A stretch of 64,000 bases of DNA from Microcoleus vaginatus WJT46-NPBG5 (GTDB lineage Bacteria; Cyanobacteriota; Cyanobacteriia; Cyanobacteriales; Oscillatoriaceae), in the NCBI GenBank assembly GCA_019359355.1, contig JAHHHM010000005.1:124001-188000 (forward strand). Direction: 5' to 3'. Shown here piece after piece: positions 8,207 through 17,431 of the stretch. How positions within the stretch are numbered: position 1 is the stretch's first letter; each line of letters begins with the position of its first letter. The notes below the pieces were generated by a model. The model did not search any database, was not told the origin of the DNA, and saw only the letters and a program-made list of their open reading frames with translations. The position numbers and the translations under genes were made by a program.

Positions 8207-8441
8207 CTAATTATTATAGCTGAAATCAAGATTTAAATTCGATTGTCTTGGATTGAATTCAAAACAAAATACTTTAATATATCTTTTTTGGATTGAAACT
8301 ACTTAAGGCATTTTTTCAAATTTACTATGCAATTTAAAAATATAGCCAAATCTTTGCTAAACTAAAAAATAAATTCATAAATTATCAAAGTTTTTGTAAC
8401 AAACGAGCTTTAAATTTTCTCAAATTAAGTAAGGAGAGATA

Positions 8442-9212
8442 ATGAACTTTTTAAAAAAGCTAAAACTCAAGGGTTGGGGTGGGGCGCTGGTTATTTTATT
8501 AATTTTAACCGGCCTGATATTTGCCGGCTCCAGAACTTTAAACTCAGAAACCACTGTTAGCGCCGGCACTGTTTATGAGCAGCGCACGATCCATAGTCCT
8601 GATGGCATTGGAAAGTTTTATATGGGGCGAGAAATCGCGCAAGTCATGGGTCATCAAGGAGCCGGGTGGTTGGAGAGACGGAGTCGGGAGTATGAAGAAC
8701 AGCCGGATAAATTGGTAAATTCTCTTAATCTTAGCGCGAAAGATGTGGTGGCGGATATTGGTGCCGGCACTGGTTACATCAGCTTTCGCATCGCTCGTTT
8801 GGTACCAGACGGAAAAGTGCTAGCGGTTGATATTCAGCCGGAAATGCTAGAAATTATTGAATTTTTGAAAAAAGAGAAAAAGATTAGTAACGTTGAGCCG
8901 GTTTTAGGAACCGTGAGCGATCCAAACTTGCCGGCAGAAAGCGTTGATTTAGCCATCATGGTAGATGCTTATCACGAGTTTGAATATCCCAGAGAAGTCA
9001 TGGAAGCGATTGTCAAAGCGCTAAAACCTGGGGGACGAGTCGTTTTGGTGGAATACCGGGGTGAAAATCCGTTTATTGCTATCAAAGCCCTGCACAAAAT
9101 GACAGAAAAACAAGTACGAAAAGAAATGGTGCCGGTGGGCTTAGTCTGGAAAGAAAATAAAGATGTTTTACCTCAGCAGCATATTTTAATTTTTGAAAAG
9201 CCAAAAGCATGA
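8442..9212 (+). CDS. Membrane-anchored class I SAM-dependent methyltransferase
   Basis: 256 residues. A basic N-terminus and one hydrophobic segment ('GALVILLILTGLIFAG') act as signal anchor, so the catalytic domain is probably periplasmic or otherwise membrane-bound. The methyltransferase core follows: motif I 'VVADIGAGTGYISFRIA', the acidic end of strand 2 'VLAVDIQPEML', 'VDLAIMVDAYHEFEYP' (motif IV region) and 'LKPGGRVVLVEY'. The start ATG is preceded by AAGGAGAG, a strong Shine-Dalgarno sequence. The substrate is unknown; a location outside the cytoplasm would be odd for a SAM enzyme, so the segment may instead be an inward-facing anchor. Confidence 0.85.
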   Translation: MNFLKKLKLKGWGGALVILLILTGLIFAGSRTLNSETTVSAGTVYEQRTIHSPDGIGKFYMGREIAQVMGHQGAGWLERRSREYEEQPDKLVNSLNLSAKDVVADIGAGTGYISFRIARLVPDGKVLAVDIQPEMLEIIEFLKKEKKISNVEPVLGTVSDPNLPAESVDLAIMVDAYHEFEYPREVMEAIVKALKPGGRVVLVEYRGENPFIAIKALHKMTEKQVRKEMVPVGLVWKENKDVLPQQHILIFEKPKA

Positions 9213-9258
9213 AATTAACCTTCCCAGGTATCTCTGGGAAGGAAAAAAGTTTTACATC

Positions 9259-11520
9259 CTACTTTTTCTTGCCAAACTTTGCCTTCAAATCGTCAATCGT
9301 TGGATTGCGACTCTCTACTTTACTCTCGTTCTTTTTACTAGGGCGCACGCTACTTGTGGTTGCGCCGTCTGGCGATTTCATCGATAAGCTGATTCGGTTT
9401 AACTTCTCATTAACTTCCAGTACCCGCACTTTCACAACCTGTCCAACTTTCACAACTGTTTTGGGATCGTCAACAAATCGATCCGCTAATTGGGAAATAT
9501 GCACCAACCCATCCTGATGAACACCAATATCAACAAATGCCCCAAAGTTGGCTACATTTGTCACAACGCCTTCTAATTCCATGCCAACCAGCAAGTCTTT
9601 TACTTCATTCACGCCTTCCTTAAACGTGGCATATTTAAACTCAGCCCTCGGATCTCTTCCCGGCTTTTCTAATTCGCTGATAATATCGCGGAGGGTTGGT
9701 TCCCCAACGCTATCAGTCACGTATTTCTTCAGATTTAGAGACTTAAGTTTTTCTGCGGCTTGAGAAATCTGAGCAACTGGCACGCTTAAATCTGCGGCGA
9801 TTGCTTCTACCAATTTGTAACTTTCAGGGTGTACTGCTGTATTATCCAGCGGATTTTCACCCCCGCGAATTCTTAAAAACCCAGCCGCTTGTTCAAATGC
9901 TTTTGGCCCTAATTTAGGCACTTTTAAAAGTTGTCGGCGATTTTTAAATGCGCCGTTTTCATTGCGATAAGTGACAATGTTTTTTGCGACTGCCGGCGTC
10001 ATCCCCGATACAAAGGTTAGCAACTCTTTTGAGGCTGTATTCAGGTCTACACCAACATAGTTTACACAGCTTTCTACGGTTTCATCTAGCTTTTTCTTCA
10101 GCAACTTTTGGTCAACATCATGTTGATATTGTCCGACTCCAATCGACTTAGGATCGATTTTGACAAGCTCAGCTAAGGGATCTTGCAACCGGCGTCCGAT
10201 ACTAATGGCACCGCGTACTGTCAGATCGAGTTCAGGAAACTCAGAAATCGCCACATCTGAAGCTGAGTAAATTGAAGCGCCAGACTCGTTTACCATGACT
10301 TTAATCGGTTGGCGATCTAAGGTTTTCAAAACTTCACCAATAAACTCATCGGTTTCGCGGGAAGCTGTCCCGTTACCGATGGCAATTAGCTCAATTTTGT
10401 ACTTCTCAATCAGCTTTTTAACTGTAGCCGCCGCAGTGGGGCGTTGACCGGCTCCCGTGTGTGGGAAAATGGTTTGATATTCTAAGAATTTCCCGGTTTC
10501 ACTGAGGACAGAAACTTTGCAGCCGGTGCGAAATCCTGGATCAACTGCGAGAGTAGGTTTCATACCTGCAGGCGCAGATAGCAACAACTCCCGAAGATTG
10601 GTTTCAAAAGTTTTAATTGACTCGATATCGGCTTCTAATTTTTTAGCTGCACGCACTTCACTGATCAGGGAAGTTTTCATTAGCCGGTTAAAGGCATCTT
10701 TGAGCATTGTCTGATAAAATTCCCGAACCGCCGGCACCTTGGTTTTTATTTCCTGAGATTCCAGATAATGCATCACTGCCGGTTCCTCATAAGAGAGTTC
10801 TAAATTCAGCACTCCGTCTGTTTCTCCCCGAAATAAAGCCAACAAATTATGCGATGCAATATCTTTGACCTTAATTTGGTAATTTCGGTACATCTCAAAC
10901 TTGGTAGTGCCTTCAGGATGCTCATCTTTAATTTGCGAGACAAAAAATCCCGAACTCATTAAATAATCTCGCAAGTAAGCCCGCAATTCTGCTTTTTCCG
11001 AGACTTCCTCGGCTAAAATATCAGAAGCTCCTTTGAGCGCTTCCTCGGCTGTTTTAACACCCTTTTCTTCAGAAATGTATTTAACCGCTTCTTGTTCTAA
11101 CGATACCGGGGAAGCACTCTTATGGTTGAGGGATTTGATGAAGGCTGCCAGCGATTCAAGCCCTTTTTCCCGGGCAATTGTGGCTCGCGTGCGGCGCTTG
11201 GGTTTAAAGGGAAGATAAAGGTCTTCGAGTTCGTTTTTCTGCAAACACGCTTCAATTTTTGCTTTCAGTTCATCGGTGAGTTTGCCTTGCTCTGCGATCG
11301 TTTTTAAAATGGCTGCTTTGCGTTCTTCAATTTCGGTTAAATAAGCGTGCCGGTCAAAAAGATCGCGTAATTGAATTTCGTTTAGTCCTTCGGTGCGCTC
11401 TTTCCGGTAACGCGCAATGAAGGGAATGGTTGCGCCTTCACTCAAAAGTTCGAGAGCGTTTTTCACTTGGGAAGGACTAATGGAAAGCTCTTGTGCGAGA
11501 AGTTGAGGGATGTTCAGCAT
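9259..11520 (-). CDS. tex: Tex-family RNA-binding transcription accessory protein
   Basis: 753 residues with the complete Tex layout: N-terminal helical domain with 'IPFIARYRKERTEGLNE', a YqgF/RNase-H-like domain beginning 'PTLAVDPGFRTGCKVSVL' (about 320-450), helix-hairpin-helix repeats ('YVGVDLNTASKELL', 'VPKLGPKAFEQAAGF', about 490-565), and an S1 RNA-binding domain 'GVVTNVANFGAFVDIGVHQ' (about 640-710), with a basic tail 'KAKFGKKK'. Tex binds nucleic acids and affects transcription in several bacteria; its exact role is not settled. The length is normal for the family. Monocistronic, convergent with the methyltransferase gene, with a 46-bp gap. Confidence 0.95.
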   Translation of the reverse strand: MLNIPQLLAQELSISPSQVKNALELLSEGATIPFIARYRKERTEGLNEIQLRDLFDRHAYLTEIEERKAAILKTIAEQGKLTDELKAKIEACLQKNELEDLYLPFKPKRRTRATIAREKGLESLAAFIKSLNHKSASPVSLEQEAVKYISEEKGVKTAEEALKGASDILAEEVSEKAELRAYLRDYLMSSGFFVSQIKDEHPEGTTKFEMYRNYQIKVKDIASHNLLALFRGETDGVLNLELSYEEPAVMHYLESQEIKTKVPAVREFYQTMLKDAFNRLMKTSLISEVRAAKKLEADIESIKTFETNLRELLLSAPAGMKPTLAVDPGFRTGCKVSVLSETGKFLEYQTIFPHTGAGQRPTAAATVKKLIEKYKIELIAIGNGTASRETDEFIGEVLKTLDRQPIKVMVNESGASIYSASDVAISEFPELDLTVRGAISIGRRLQDPLAELVKIDPKSIGVGQYQHDVDQKLLKKKLDETVESCVNYVGVDLNTASKELLTFVSGMTPAVAKNIVTYRNENGAFKNRRQLLKVPKLGPKAFEQAAGFLRIRGGENPLDNTAVHPESYKLVEAIAADLSVPVAQISQAAEKLKSLNLKKYVTDSVGEPTLRDIISELEKPGRDPRAEFKYATFKEGVNEVKDLLVGMELEGVVTNVANFGAFVDIGVHQDGLVHISQLADRFVDDPKTVVKVGQVVKVRVLEVNEKLNRISLSMKSPDGATTSSVRPSKKNESKVESRNPTIDDLKAKFGKKK

Positions 11521-12018
11521 AGGGGATGTGTTCAGTCTATCTTTTCTAGGATAAGCTGAAATTCACGAGGTGATGAGATCAATACACTAAAGCCGGCAGC
11601 TTGAGTAAGAGCAGGATTTTGGCCGGCATCGTCTAATTAGCAGAAATTCAAAGCAAACCGAGCCGGTTTTGAAAATGTCCCTGGCGTTTAAATTTCTTAT
11701 GAGTCCTGCCGTTGCGCCTTCGCTCTTTGTAATAAAATTTACTTTACAATGTTTTTACATAACTTAATTGAAATATTCTTCATCTAGATTAGGCAGGGAG
11801 CGTTATCATTGTAAAAATATTATTTTTTAATGCATAATACAAAGCATTGGTTATGAAATTTTGGTTGAATAGTTTACACAATAAATTTTAAAAAATGAGC
11901 CTGTTCAACTATTGACAATGTGACAGTTGAACAGGCGGATGGTGGGAGACAGCTTTTTCAATATCAACCGTTAGAGTTGTGATGAAAGATTCAATATCCT
12001 AATTAACGACATTAAATT
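11521..12018. other. 498-bp intergenic region upstream of the SLH-WG gene
   Basis: AT-rich spacer between the divergent tex and SLH-WG genes. The only clear structure is a perfect 12-bp inverted repeat at 11899-11936. I see no open frame with coding character and no confident promoter. Confidence 0.6.
11899..11936 (+). promoter_or_regulatory. Perfect 12-bp inverted repeat upstream of the SLH-WG gene
   Basis: GCCTGTTCAACT (11899-11910) and AGTTGAACAGGC (11925-11936) pair perfectly around a 14-base loop that contains TTGACA. It lies about 80 bases before the start codon and has no T-run, so it may be a leader hairpin or a protein-binding site. Confidence 0.4.
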
Positions 12019-13854
12019 ATGCCATCTACTTTCTCTGACATTCAAAACCATTGGGCACAAACGGCAATTTTACAGCTTGCCGATAAATCAATCATCAGTG
12101 GCTATCCCAATGGCAGCTTTCGTCCAAATGCTACCATTACCCGCGCTGAACTTGCTGCCCTTGTGCGTAAAGCTTTCCCGAATGCCCCAAAAATTCGGAG
12201 TGCAGTGAATTTTAGTGATGTTCCCAAGAGTCACTGGGCATTTCAAGCGATTTCTACCGCTTATGAAATGGGATTTTTATCTGGATATCCGGAGGGAATT
12301 TTTAAACCAGAACAACCGCTAGAACGAACTCAAGCCTTCGTTTCACTAGCAAATGGGCTGAAATACAGCGCCCCTACAAATTCCCCTGAAACGCTTAAAA
12401 AATATTTTGAGGATGCTGCACAAATTCCGGGTTATGCCACAAGTGCAATTGCGGCTGCTCTTCAAAACCGGCTCATTGTCAACTATCCCAATGTGAAACA
12501 ACTTAAGCCTCTGCAAAATGCAACACGAGGTGAAGTTGCTGCCTTAATTTGTCAAGCTTTAAAAATTCCGAATGGCGTGCCGGTGCAGTATATTGCAGGA
12601 GCGTTTGAAATTCCCCCTCAATTTGACAGTGTCGGCGATTTTACTGATGGTATTGCCCCAATATCAATCGGTGAGAAATACAGCTTTATTGATAAAACCG
12701 GCAAACTTCTAACCCAGCCGTTATTTGACAGCATCGGTGAGCGTTCCGAAGGATTACAATCTGTTACCCTTGGCTCTAAAGTGGGCTATATTGACACCAC
12801 TGCCAAACTTGTTATTCAGCCTCAATTTGATAACGGTTATCCCTTCTCTAATGGTTTGGCTGTTGTCATAGTTAACGATAAGTTTGGTTACATCGACAAG
12901 ACGGGTAAATTTGTCAGCCAGCCTCAATTCGATATCGCTAGTAGTTTTGCTAAATCTCAAGAACTAGCGCAAGTGGTACTCAATCAGAAAAGCGGTTATA
13001 TCGACAGAACCGGCAAAATTGTAATCCCGCCTCAATTTGATGAAGCAGGGGTATTTTCCGAAGGGTTAGCAAAGGTAAGAACCGGCACCCAAAGCGGCTT
13101 TATCGGCACCACCGGCAAGATGGTCTTTCAGACAACAGCAGGCTCTTTTAAATCTTTTTCTGAAGGATTAGCAGCGTTTATTGTTAACTCTAAAGTTGGC
13201 TATATCGACAAAGCCGGCAAGGTTGTTATCGAACCTCAATTTGATACGGCAGATCCCTACCCTGAAAACTATGATTTTTCGGAAGGGCTTGCAGTAATCA
13301 GAATTAATAATAAAGCCGGTTATATCGACAAAACCGGCAAGATTGTGATTGAGCCAAAATTTGATTATGCTTACCCTTTTTCTCAAGACAAAGCACAGGT
13401 TAGAGTTGAGGGAAAACCCGCGTTCATTGACAAAGCCGGTAAATATTTGATCGAACCTCAATATTCCCTCAGTGAATATGAGCTTATTGGGCCATTTTCT
13501 GAAGGGCTAGCACAGGTATTAAAACTCTGGGAGGGTGTCGGTTATATTGATGAAACAGGCAAACTCATCATCCCAGCACAATTTAATGGAACGGGTGTGT
13601 TTCCTGGTGATGCCCGTCATGTACCTTATTTCAAAGCCGATGGAAAATTTTCTGAAGGACTCGCCGCCGTCGAAATTCAGCGCAAATGGGGCTACATTGA
13701 CAAGACAGGAAAAATGATCATTCAGCCACAATATGAGGCGGCTGGGGCTTTTTCAGAAGGGCTAGCAAGAGTTAATGTAGGTGGAGAGTGGAATGATATG
13801 CACAACTTTATTGAAGGCGGGAAATGGGGGTATATTAAAAATCCCTTAAAATAA
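12019..13854 (+). CDS. SLH-domain protein with about ten WG repeats
   Basis: 611 residues. Three S-layer-homology domains fill residues 3-190 (first copy 'FSDIQNHWAQTAILQLADK' with 'ISGYPNGSFRPNATITRAE'; the third is more diverged). From about residue 195 to the end there are 10-11 WG-type beta repeats, each with a 'YIDKTGKxVIxPQFD' strand pair and an 'FSEGLAxV' turn. SLH domains normally bind cell-wall polymers or outer-membrane partners; WG repeats are thought to mediate protein contacts. The first SLH begins at residue 3, so there is no signal peptide. The homologous part starts right at the ATG, and I find no better upstream start. Confidence 0.9.
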   Translation: MPSTFSDIQNHWAQTAILQLADKSIISGYPNGSFRPNATITRAELAALVRKAFPNAPKIRSAVNFSDVPKSHWAFQAISTAYEMGFLSGYPEGIFKPEQPLERTQAFVSLANGLKYSAPTNSPETLKKYFEDAAQIPGYATSAIAAALQNRLIVNYPNVKQLKPLQNATRGEVAALICQALKIPNGVPVQYIAGAFEIPPQFDSVGDFTDGIAPISIGEKYSFIDKTGKLLTQPLFDSIGERSEGLQSVTLGSKVGYIDTTAKLVIQPQFDNGYPFSNGLAVVIVNDKFGYIDKTGKFVSQPQFDIASSFAKSQELAQVVLNQKSGYIDRTGKIVIPPQFDEAGVFSEGLAKVRTGTQSGFIGTTGKMVFQTTAGSFKSFSEGLAAFIVNSKVGYIDKAGKVVIEPQFDTADPYPENYDFSEGLAVIRINNKAGYIDKTGKIVIEPKFDYAYPFSQDKAQVRVEGKPAFIDKAGKYLIEPQYSLSEYELIGPFSEGLAQVLKLWEGVGYIDETGKLIIPAQFNGTGVFPGDARHVPYFKADGKFSEGLAAVEIQRKWGYIDKTGKMIIQPQYEAAGAFSEGLARVNVGGEWNDMHNFIEGGKWGYIKNPLK

Positions 13855-13864
13855 GCGATTAATC

Positions 13865-13909
13865 TTTGCGAGAGTGCAAAAAGTTTGTGGTTGGTTGCAC
13901 TCTCGCAAA
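13865..13909. terminator. Hairpin between convergent genes
   Basis: TTTGCGAGAGTGCA (13865-13878) and TGCACTCTCGCAAA (13896-13909) form a perfect 14-bp stem with a 17-base loop between the ends of the SLH-WG and DUF4385 genes. No T-run follows on either strand, so it may act as a bidirectional terminator or mRNA-end stabiliser. Confidence 0.6.
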
Positions 13910-13932
13910 AAATATAGCAGCACTTTCACGGC

Positions 13933-14415
13933 CTAATTCTTGGGCCATTTAGCTAAAAGCTGAAGATATTTGTCATTCGTCTTGGCTAGCATCCATTTTT
14001 CTTTAAATATTGCCGCAGACTCCGCTTTTACCGGATCAACTTCATAGGGTAAAATATCTTTTCTTGCTTCCTTCTGGGCTTCCTGCGAACTTTCTTTTTG
14101 AGGATTTTTCTGATATTTTTTGCCACTTTTATGATTGGCATACCGGCGGGCACGAGTGTAACCCATTTGGAGAAACTTCCGCGCCATATCTGCACCGACA
14201 AAATCATCCTGTTCTAAATAGTTCAAAAACATTTCATAAATCTTTTCGCTAGACTGCCGCGCAATCTCCGGAGTTTTAAACCGCCAGTGAGGAAGAATTT
14301 CAGATTTATAGGGTTCTACCAACAGCACCCCCTGTTCACCTTTGCCAACGCGGTAAAGTTCTGGGGATAAGCGAAAATCAATCGTTTTAAAATCTAAAGA
14401 ATAGTCAAACGGCAT
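13933..14415 (-). CDS. DUF4385 family protein
   Basis: About 160 residues; the N-terminus 'MPFDYSLDFKTIDFRLSPELY' and the following 'VGKGEQGVLLVEPYKSEI' and 'ARKFLQMGYTRARRYANHKSG' match the conserved core of DUF4385 proteins, which are found across bacteria and some eukaryotes and have no proven function. The C-terminal third is Lys/Gln/Glu-rich and probably flexible until 'KWMLAKTNDKYLQLLAKWP'. I choose ATG 14415; a TTG two codons upstream gives the longer frame. Soluble, no signal peptide. Single gene, divergent from the VOC gene. Confidence 0.85.
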   Translation of the reverse strand: MPFDYSLDFKTIDFRLSPELYRVGKGEQGVLLVEPYKSEILPHWRFKTPEIARQSSEKIYEMFLNYLEQDDFVGADMARKFLQMGYTRARRYANHKSGKKYQKNPQKESSQEAQKEARKDILPYEVDPVKAESAAIFKEKWMLAKTNDKYLQLLAKWPKN

Positions 14416-14497
14416 GAGCAAATTTTATTTTTAACGATAAACTTTAAAGGAAACATCTCAGGTTTATTATAAATCAAAAAAAGGAGCCGGCTCTGCT

Positions 14498-14968
14498 ATG
14501 CTATCTAGCCAAGCGTCCCCTACAACAGCCCTTACCTCTGGCGATTTGCGGCGTGTACACCATATCGCTTTGAATGTACAGGATATGCAAGCTTCTCGCC
14601 ATTTCTACGGCAGTATTCTTGGTTTGCACGAACTCACCGGCAATGAGGTGCCGGCAACCCTACGAGAGTTAGTAGCAGCAGGAAAAGTTACCAATTTTGT
14701 TACTCCAGATGGCACTGTCATTGATTTATTTTGGGAACCAGATTTACCACCCCCTGATTTAGATCCTCATCGCGCTTTTACCCGCGCCAATCACCTCGCT
14801 TTTGATATCGATCCGCAGTTATTCGATACCGCCGTTGAAGTGCTTAAACAAAATCAAGTTTCAATTGATCATGGCCCAGTGACAAGACCCACCGGCAGAG
14901 GGATTTACTTTTATGATCCAGATGGATTTCTAATTGAAATTCGCTGCGATCCAGAAGCAATAATTTAA
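14498..14968 (+). CDS. VOC-superfamily (glyoxalase/bleomycin-resistance-like) protein
   Basis: 156 residues with one vicinal-oxygen-chelate module pair. First half 'VHHIALNVQDMQASRHFYGS' with a likely metal His, second half 'ANHLAFDIDPQLFDTAVEV' with a second His, and the terminal 'GIYFYDPDGFLIEIRCDP', giving the usual H/E metal ligands. The fold serves lyases, dioxygenases and resistance proteins, so the reaction cannot be named. The start is supported by AAAGGAG eight bases upstream. A weak stem and T-run at 14971-14999 follow. Confidence 0.85.
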   Translation: MLSSQASPTTALTSGDLRRVHHIALNVQDMQASRHFYGSILGLHELTGNEVPATLRELVAAGKVTNFVTPDGTVIDLFWEPDLPPPDLDPHRAFTRANHLAFDIDPQLFDTAVEVLKQNQVSIDHGPVTRPTGRGIYFYDPDGFLIEIRCDPEAII

Positions 14969-14970
14969 AT

Positions 14971-14999
14971 CCCTCTTGCCTAAATAAGGGTTCTTTTTT
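14971..14999 (+). terminator. Weak terminator after the VOC gene
   Basis: CCCT and AGGG close a short imperfect stem followed by TTCTTTTTT. The stem is short, but position and T-run fit a terminator. Confidence 0.4.
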
Positions 15000-17208
15000 A
15001 CTTCACCGCCACCCTCGCTGCTTTGAATGTATCTTGACTGTGGGAATCGCCAATAAATCTCCAATGCCAAGGCTCATAAGTGACTCCCTGGCTATTATTA
15101 CGAGGAAATGACAGTTCAAATCCGTAAGTTTCAGCATTCGCCAGCAGCCAGCGAAAAGCCGGCGTATTTTCCAAATCTGGACTGAAATTTAGCTCAGGAT
15201 GTGAGGCATCACCAATATCAATTGCATAGCCGGTGTGATGTTCCGAATAACCGGGAGGCGCACTGACTTTCGCTCGTTCTTCTGGGGACTGCCCCCTAGC
15301 CGCTGCGGTGTCGTAAAATACAGAGCGCTGCTCTTCGATAGATCGAAACCCAGAGAGGGGAATAAGTTTAATATTTTTTTTACCGGCAGCCGCAACCATT
15401 TCTTTAAACTTAGCCGCAGCATTTTGACGGAGTTTCTCCCCATTTCCGACATTAACCAACTCATTTTGTGGAGCTTCAGCATAAGCCAAATGCCCGTATA
15501 AAACAGGTTTAGGTGCGGTTGATCTGATGGCTTTCGGTTCAAATTGCTGTGGGATTCTGCTACTAATTACCCACTCTATATATCCCCGTTGCGGTGGCAC
15601 ATATTGATAATTCACGCTCTCTCCCCAGTGCAAATGTGGCCCAGTTGTAGCGGCTCCACTGTTACCAGTTCTTGCAAAGATTTCTCCAGCTTTATGAGTG
15701 CCGGCTTTACAAGAGGATAGATGGACAGCAGCAAAGCTTCTATCTGGAATACTCTGAGAATTGATGATAGCAGTCAATCCTCCTAAGTGGGTATTAAAGC
15801 ATTGAACTTTTGCGGTTGCGCCAGGGAGCGCCATCGCATAAAGCGGTGTTCCCATAGGTGTTCCCACATCTACTCCGTTATGATATTTACTACAAACAGC
15901 GCAGGGTTGTGGTCTAATTCCAAAATGAGAAGCAATGTAGTAGGAACCAACACGATCACCGTGTTTTGGGGAACTCGCTAATAAGCTTCCTGTATCAAAT
16001 TTAACTGTCTTTTTATCCGCACCGGCATCCAAGTTAACGGCTTTAGCACTAGCAATTTCCACAACCTTTGGTTGATCTGGAGCGACGGGACTTTTTAGAG
16101 AGGGTGTCGGCTCAAAATTCAGTGTCAATGCCTCAGCTAATGTCGGTTGGCTGGAAACCGGCAGCCCTACATTTTGAACGCTATCTAACAGGTTTTTATC
16201 TTCAACATTTGCCGAAGTTGAAACCAGCAACGACACGTCTATACTATCGGAATCTGGAAGACGAGCCGGCGCTGAACCTTGATCCAGAGCCGGTTCAAAA
16301 CTTAGCACCATCGACTCTGATATTGGTTGTACTTGTGGTGTAGAAATCGGCTGATTTTGACGAGCAGATTTGCTTAGAATTGGCTGATCCACGGTGTTAA
16401 TTTTACTAGAAGCAATTTGAATATTTCCCAGATTTAGCTTTAAGGCATAGCTCACTTCTCCCACTCTGCGTCCCTGATCGAGGGCGATACACTGCCACCG
16501 CCAAGCCTCAGAGTAGGCTGTCAGTCCCGCCAATTGCCGCCGGTAGTGAGGTTCCCTGAGACAAATGCCGAAAAGTCCGGTGGCATCGAGCTGTCCGACT
16601 TCATTGCGAAACGCTTCCACTCGCGCATCCAGCACCGCACGTTCCCCGCGTAGTCCTTTTTCCAGGGCTTTTTTGTACTTTGCCGCAAACTGCCGGCCGG
16701 CAAAATTCGACTGGTTCCAAATATCAGTTCCGTTAACCAGTGCTTCAATGTCAGTTTTTACGTCAATTCCTAAATCTTTTAACTTGCGCTCAACGGCGGC
16801 TGATTGGCTCTGTAGGGCTGCTAAACACCGGCGATCCGCTTCCGCAACGCTTAAGTTTAAAGCGCGGTTCCAACTGCAAAATCCGCGATTTGTGACGTGG
16901 TTTCCCGGATCGATATGACCGAGATAAAGAGTAGTGGTTTTTCCTGCCGGTGTTAGGTTGCCTTCAGCGGCTCCGATTGCGATGCTGCCGGCAGATTGAC
17001 GGGTGGCAAATAACTCGGCAGCGGAGAGTTTTTGCAGGATGTTTTGTGGTTTTTCTATTTCTTGAATAGGTGCCGGTTGTGGGGTTTGAATCTCTGGATC
17101 TTGAATGCTAAAATCCAGCACGATTGGAGAGCCTAATGCTGCTTGGCCGGCTCCCAAGACCAGCACTAAGACTCGAATGAGAAAGTTTGTAATGATGTAT
17201 CGTTTCAT
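14998..17208 (-). CDS. Secreted peptidoglycan peptidase: M23 endopeptidase fused to M15 carboxypeptidase
   Basis: 736 residues. Signal peptide at 1-26 ('FLIRVLVLVLGAGQAALG'). Residues about 75-260 form a domain with 'TTLYLGHIDPGNHVTNRGF' and 'SVAEADRRCLAALQSQSA', which I recognise only as recurrent in large cyanobacterial exported proteins. A Pro/Ser-rich linker follows. An M23 (LytM) domain at about 425-550 has 'HNGVDVGTPMGTPL' and 'TTGPHLHWGESV', its zinc and catalytic residues. An M15 D,D-carboxypeptidase domain at about 585-720 has 'LSGFRSIEEQR', 'YSEHHTGYAIDIGD' and 'EPWHWRFIGD'. Both metallopeptidase sites look intact. The pairing suggests wall remodelling with two cleavage types in one polypeptide. 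Confidence 0.9.
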   Translation of the reverse strand: MKRYIITNFLIRVLVLVLGAGQAALGSPIVLDFSIQDPEIQTPQPAPIQEIEKPQNILQKLSAAELFATRQSAGSIAIGAAEGNLTPAGKTTTLYLGHIDPGNHVTNRGFCSWNRALNLSVAEADRRCLAALQSQSAAVERKLKDLGIDVKTDIEALVNGTDIWNQSNFAGRQFAAKYKKALEKGLRGERAVLDARVEAFRNEVGQLDATGLFGICLREPHYRRQLAGLTAYSEAWRWQCIALDQGRRVGEVSYALKLNLGNIQIASSKINTVDQPILSKSARQNQPISTPQVQPISESMVLSFEPALDQGSAPARLPDSDSIDVSLLVSTSANVEDKNLLDSVQNVGLPVSSQPTLAEALTLNFEPTPSLKSPVAPDQPKVVEIASAKAVNLDAGADKKTVKFDTGSLLASSPKHGDRVGSYYIASHFGIRPQPCAVCSKYHNGVDVGTPMGTPLYAMALPGATAKVQCFNTHLGGLTAIINSQSIPDRSFAAVHLSSCKAGTHKAGEIFARTGNSGAATTGPHLHWGESVNYQYVPPQRGYIEWVISSRIPQQFEPKAIRSTAPKPVLYGHLAYAEAPQNELVNVGNGEKLRQNAAAKFKEMVAAAGKKNIKLIPLSGFRSIEEQRSVFYDTAAARGQSPEERAKVSAPPGYSEHHTGYAIDIGDASHPELNFSPDLENTPAFRWLLANAETYGFELSFPRNNSQGVTYEPWHWRFIGDSHSQDTFKAARVAVK

Positions 17209-17250
17209 TTTTGAGTGCTGATTTTTGAGGCCTTAAGAAAATTCCTTTTT

Positions 17251-17308
17251 TTAACCACAGATGATAGCGAAGCGTGCCCGCAGGGAATACACAGATGCAC
17301 ACAGATAG
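17251..17308. repeat. AACCACAGATG / ACACAGATG dispersed repeat
   Basis: TTAACCACAGATG, then an inserted AGCGAAGCGTGCCCGCAGGG block, then ACACAGATGCACACAGATAG. The same ACAGAT family occurs at 21899-21941, 22853-22913, 53291-53313 and 57131-57216, always in spacers. Confidence 0.7.
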
Positions 17309-17388
17309 AGTTAACAGTTTCCGTGATAGAAAAATAGGTAAGAGGAGATTTCTAAAAACTTATGAAATCGCCTAATTCCTTTCTCTAG

Positions 17389-17427
17389 CCCTATGCCCCA
17401 TGCCCTATGCCCCATGCCCTATGCCCC
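17389..17427. repeat. CCCCATG/CCCTATG heptamer array
   Basis: Five to six head-to-tail heptamers alternating CCCTATG and CCCCATG lie directly downstream of the lipoprotein gene. Confidence 0.9.
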
Positions 17428-17431
17428 TCTC

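Noticed and set aside
11912-11917. TTGACA as the -35 box of the SLH-WG promoter
   Set aside because: No acceptable -10 box lies 16-18 bases downstream, and the word sits in the loop of a hairpin.
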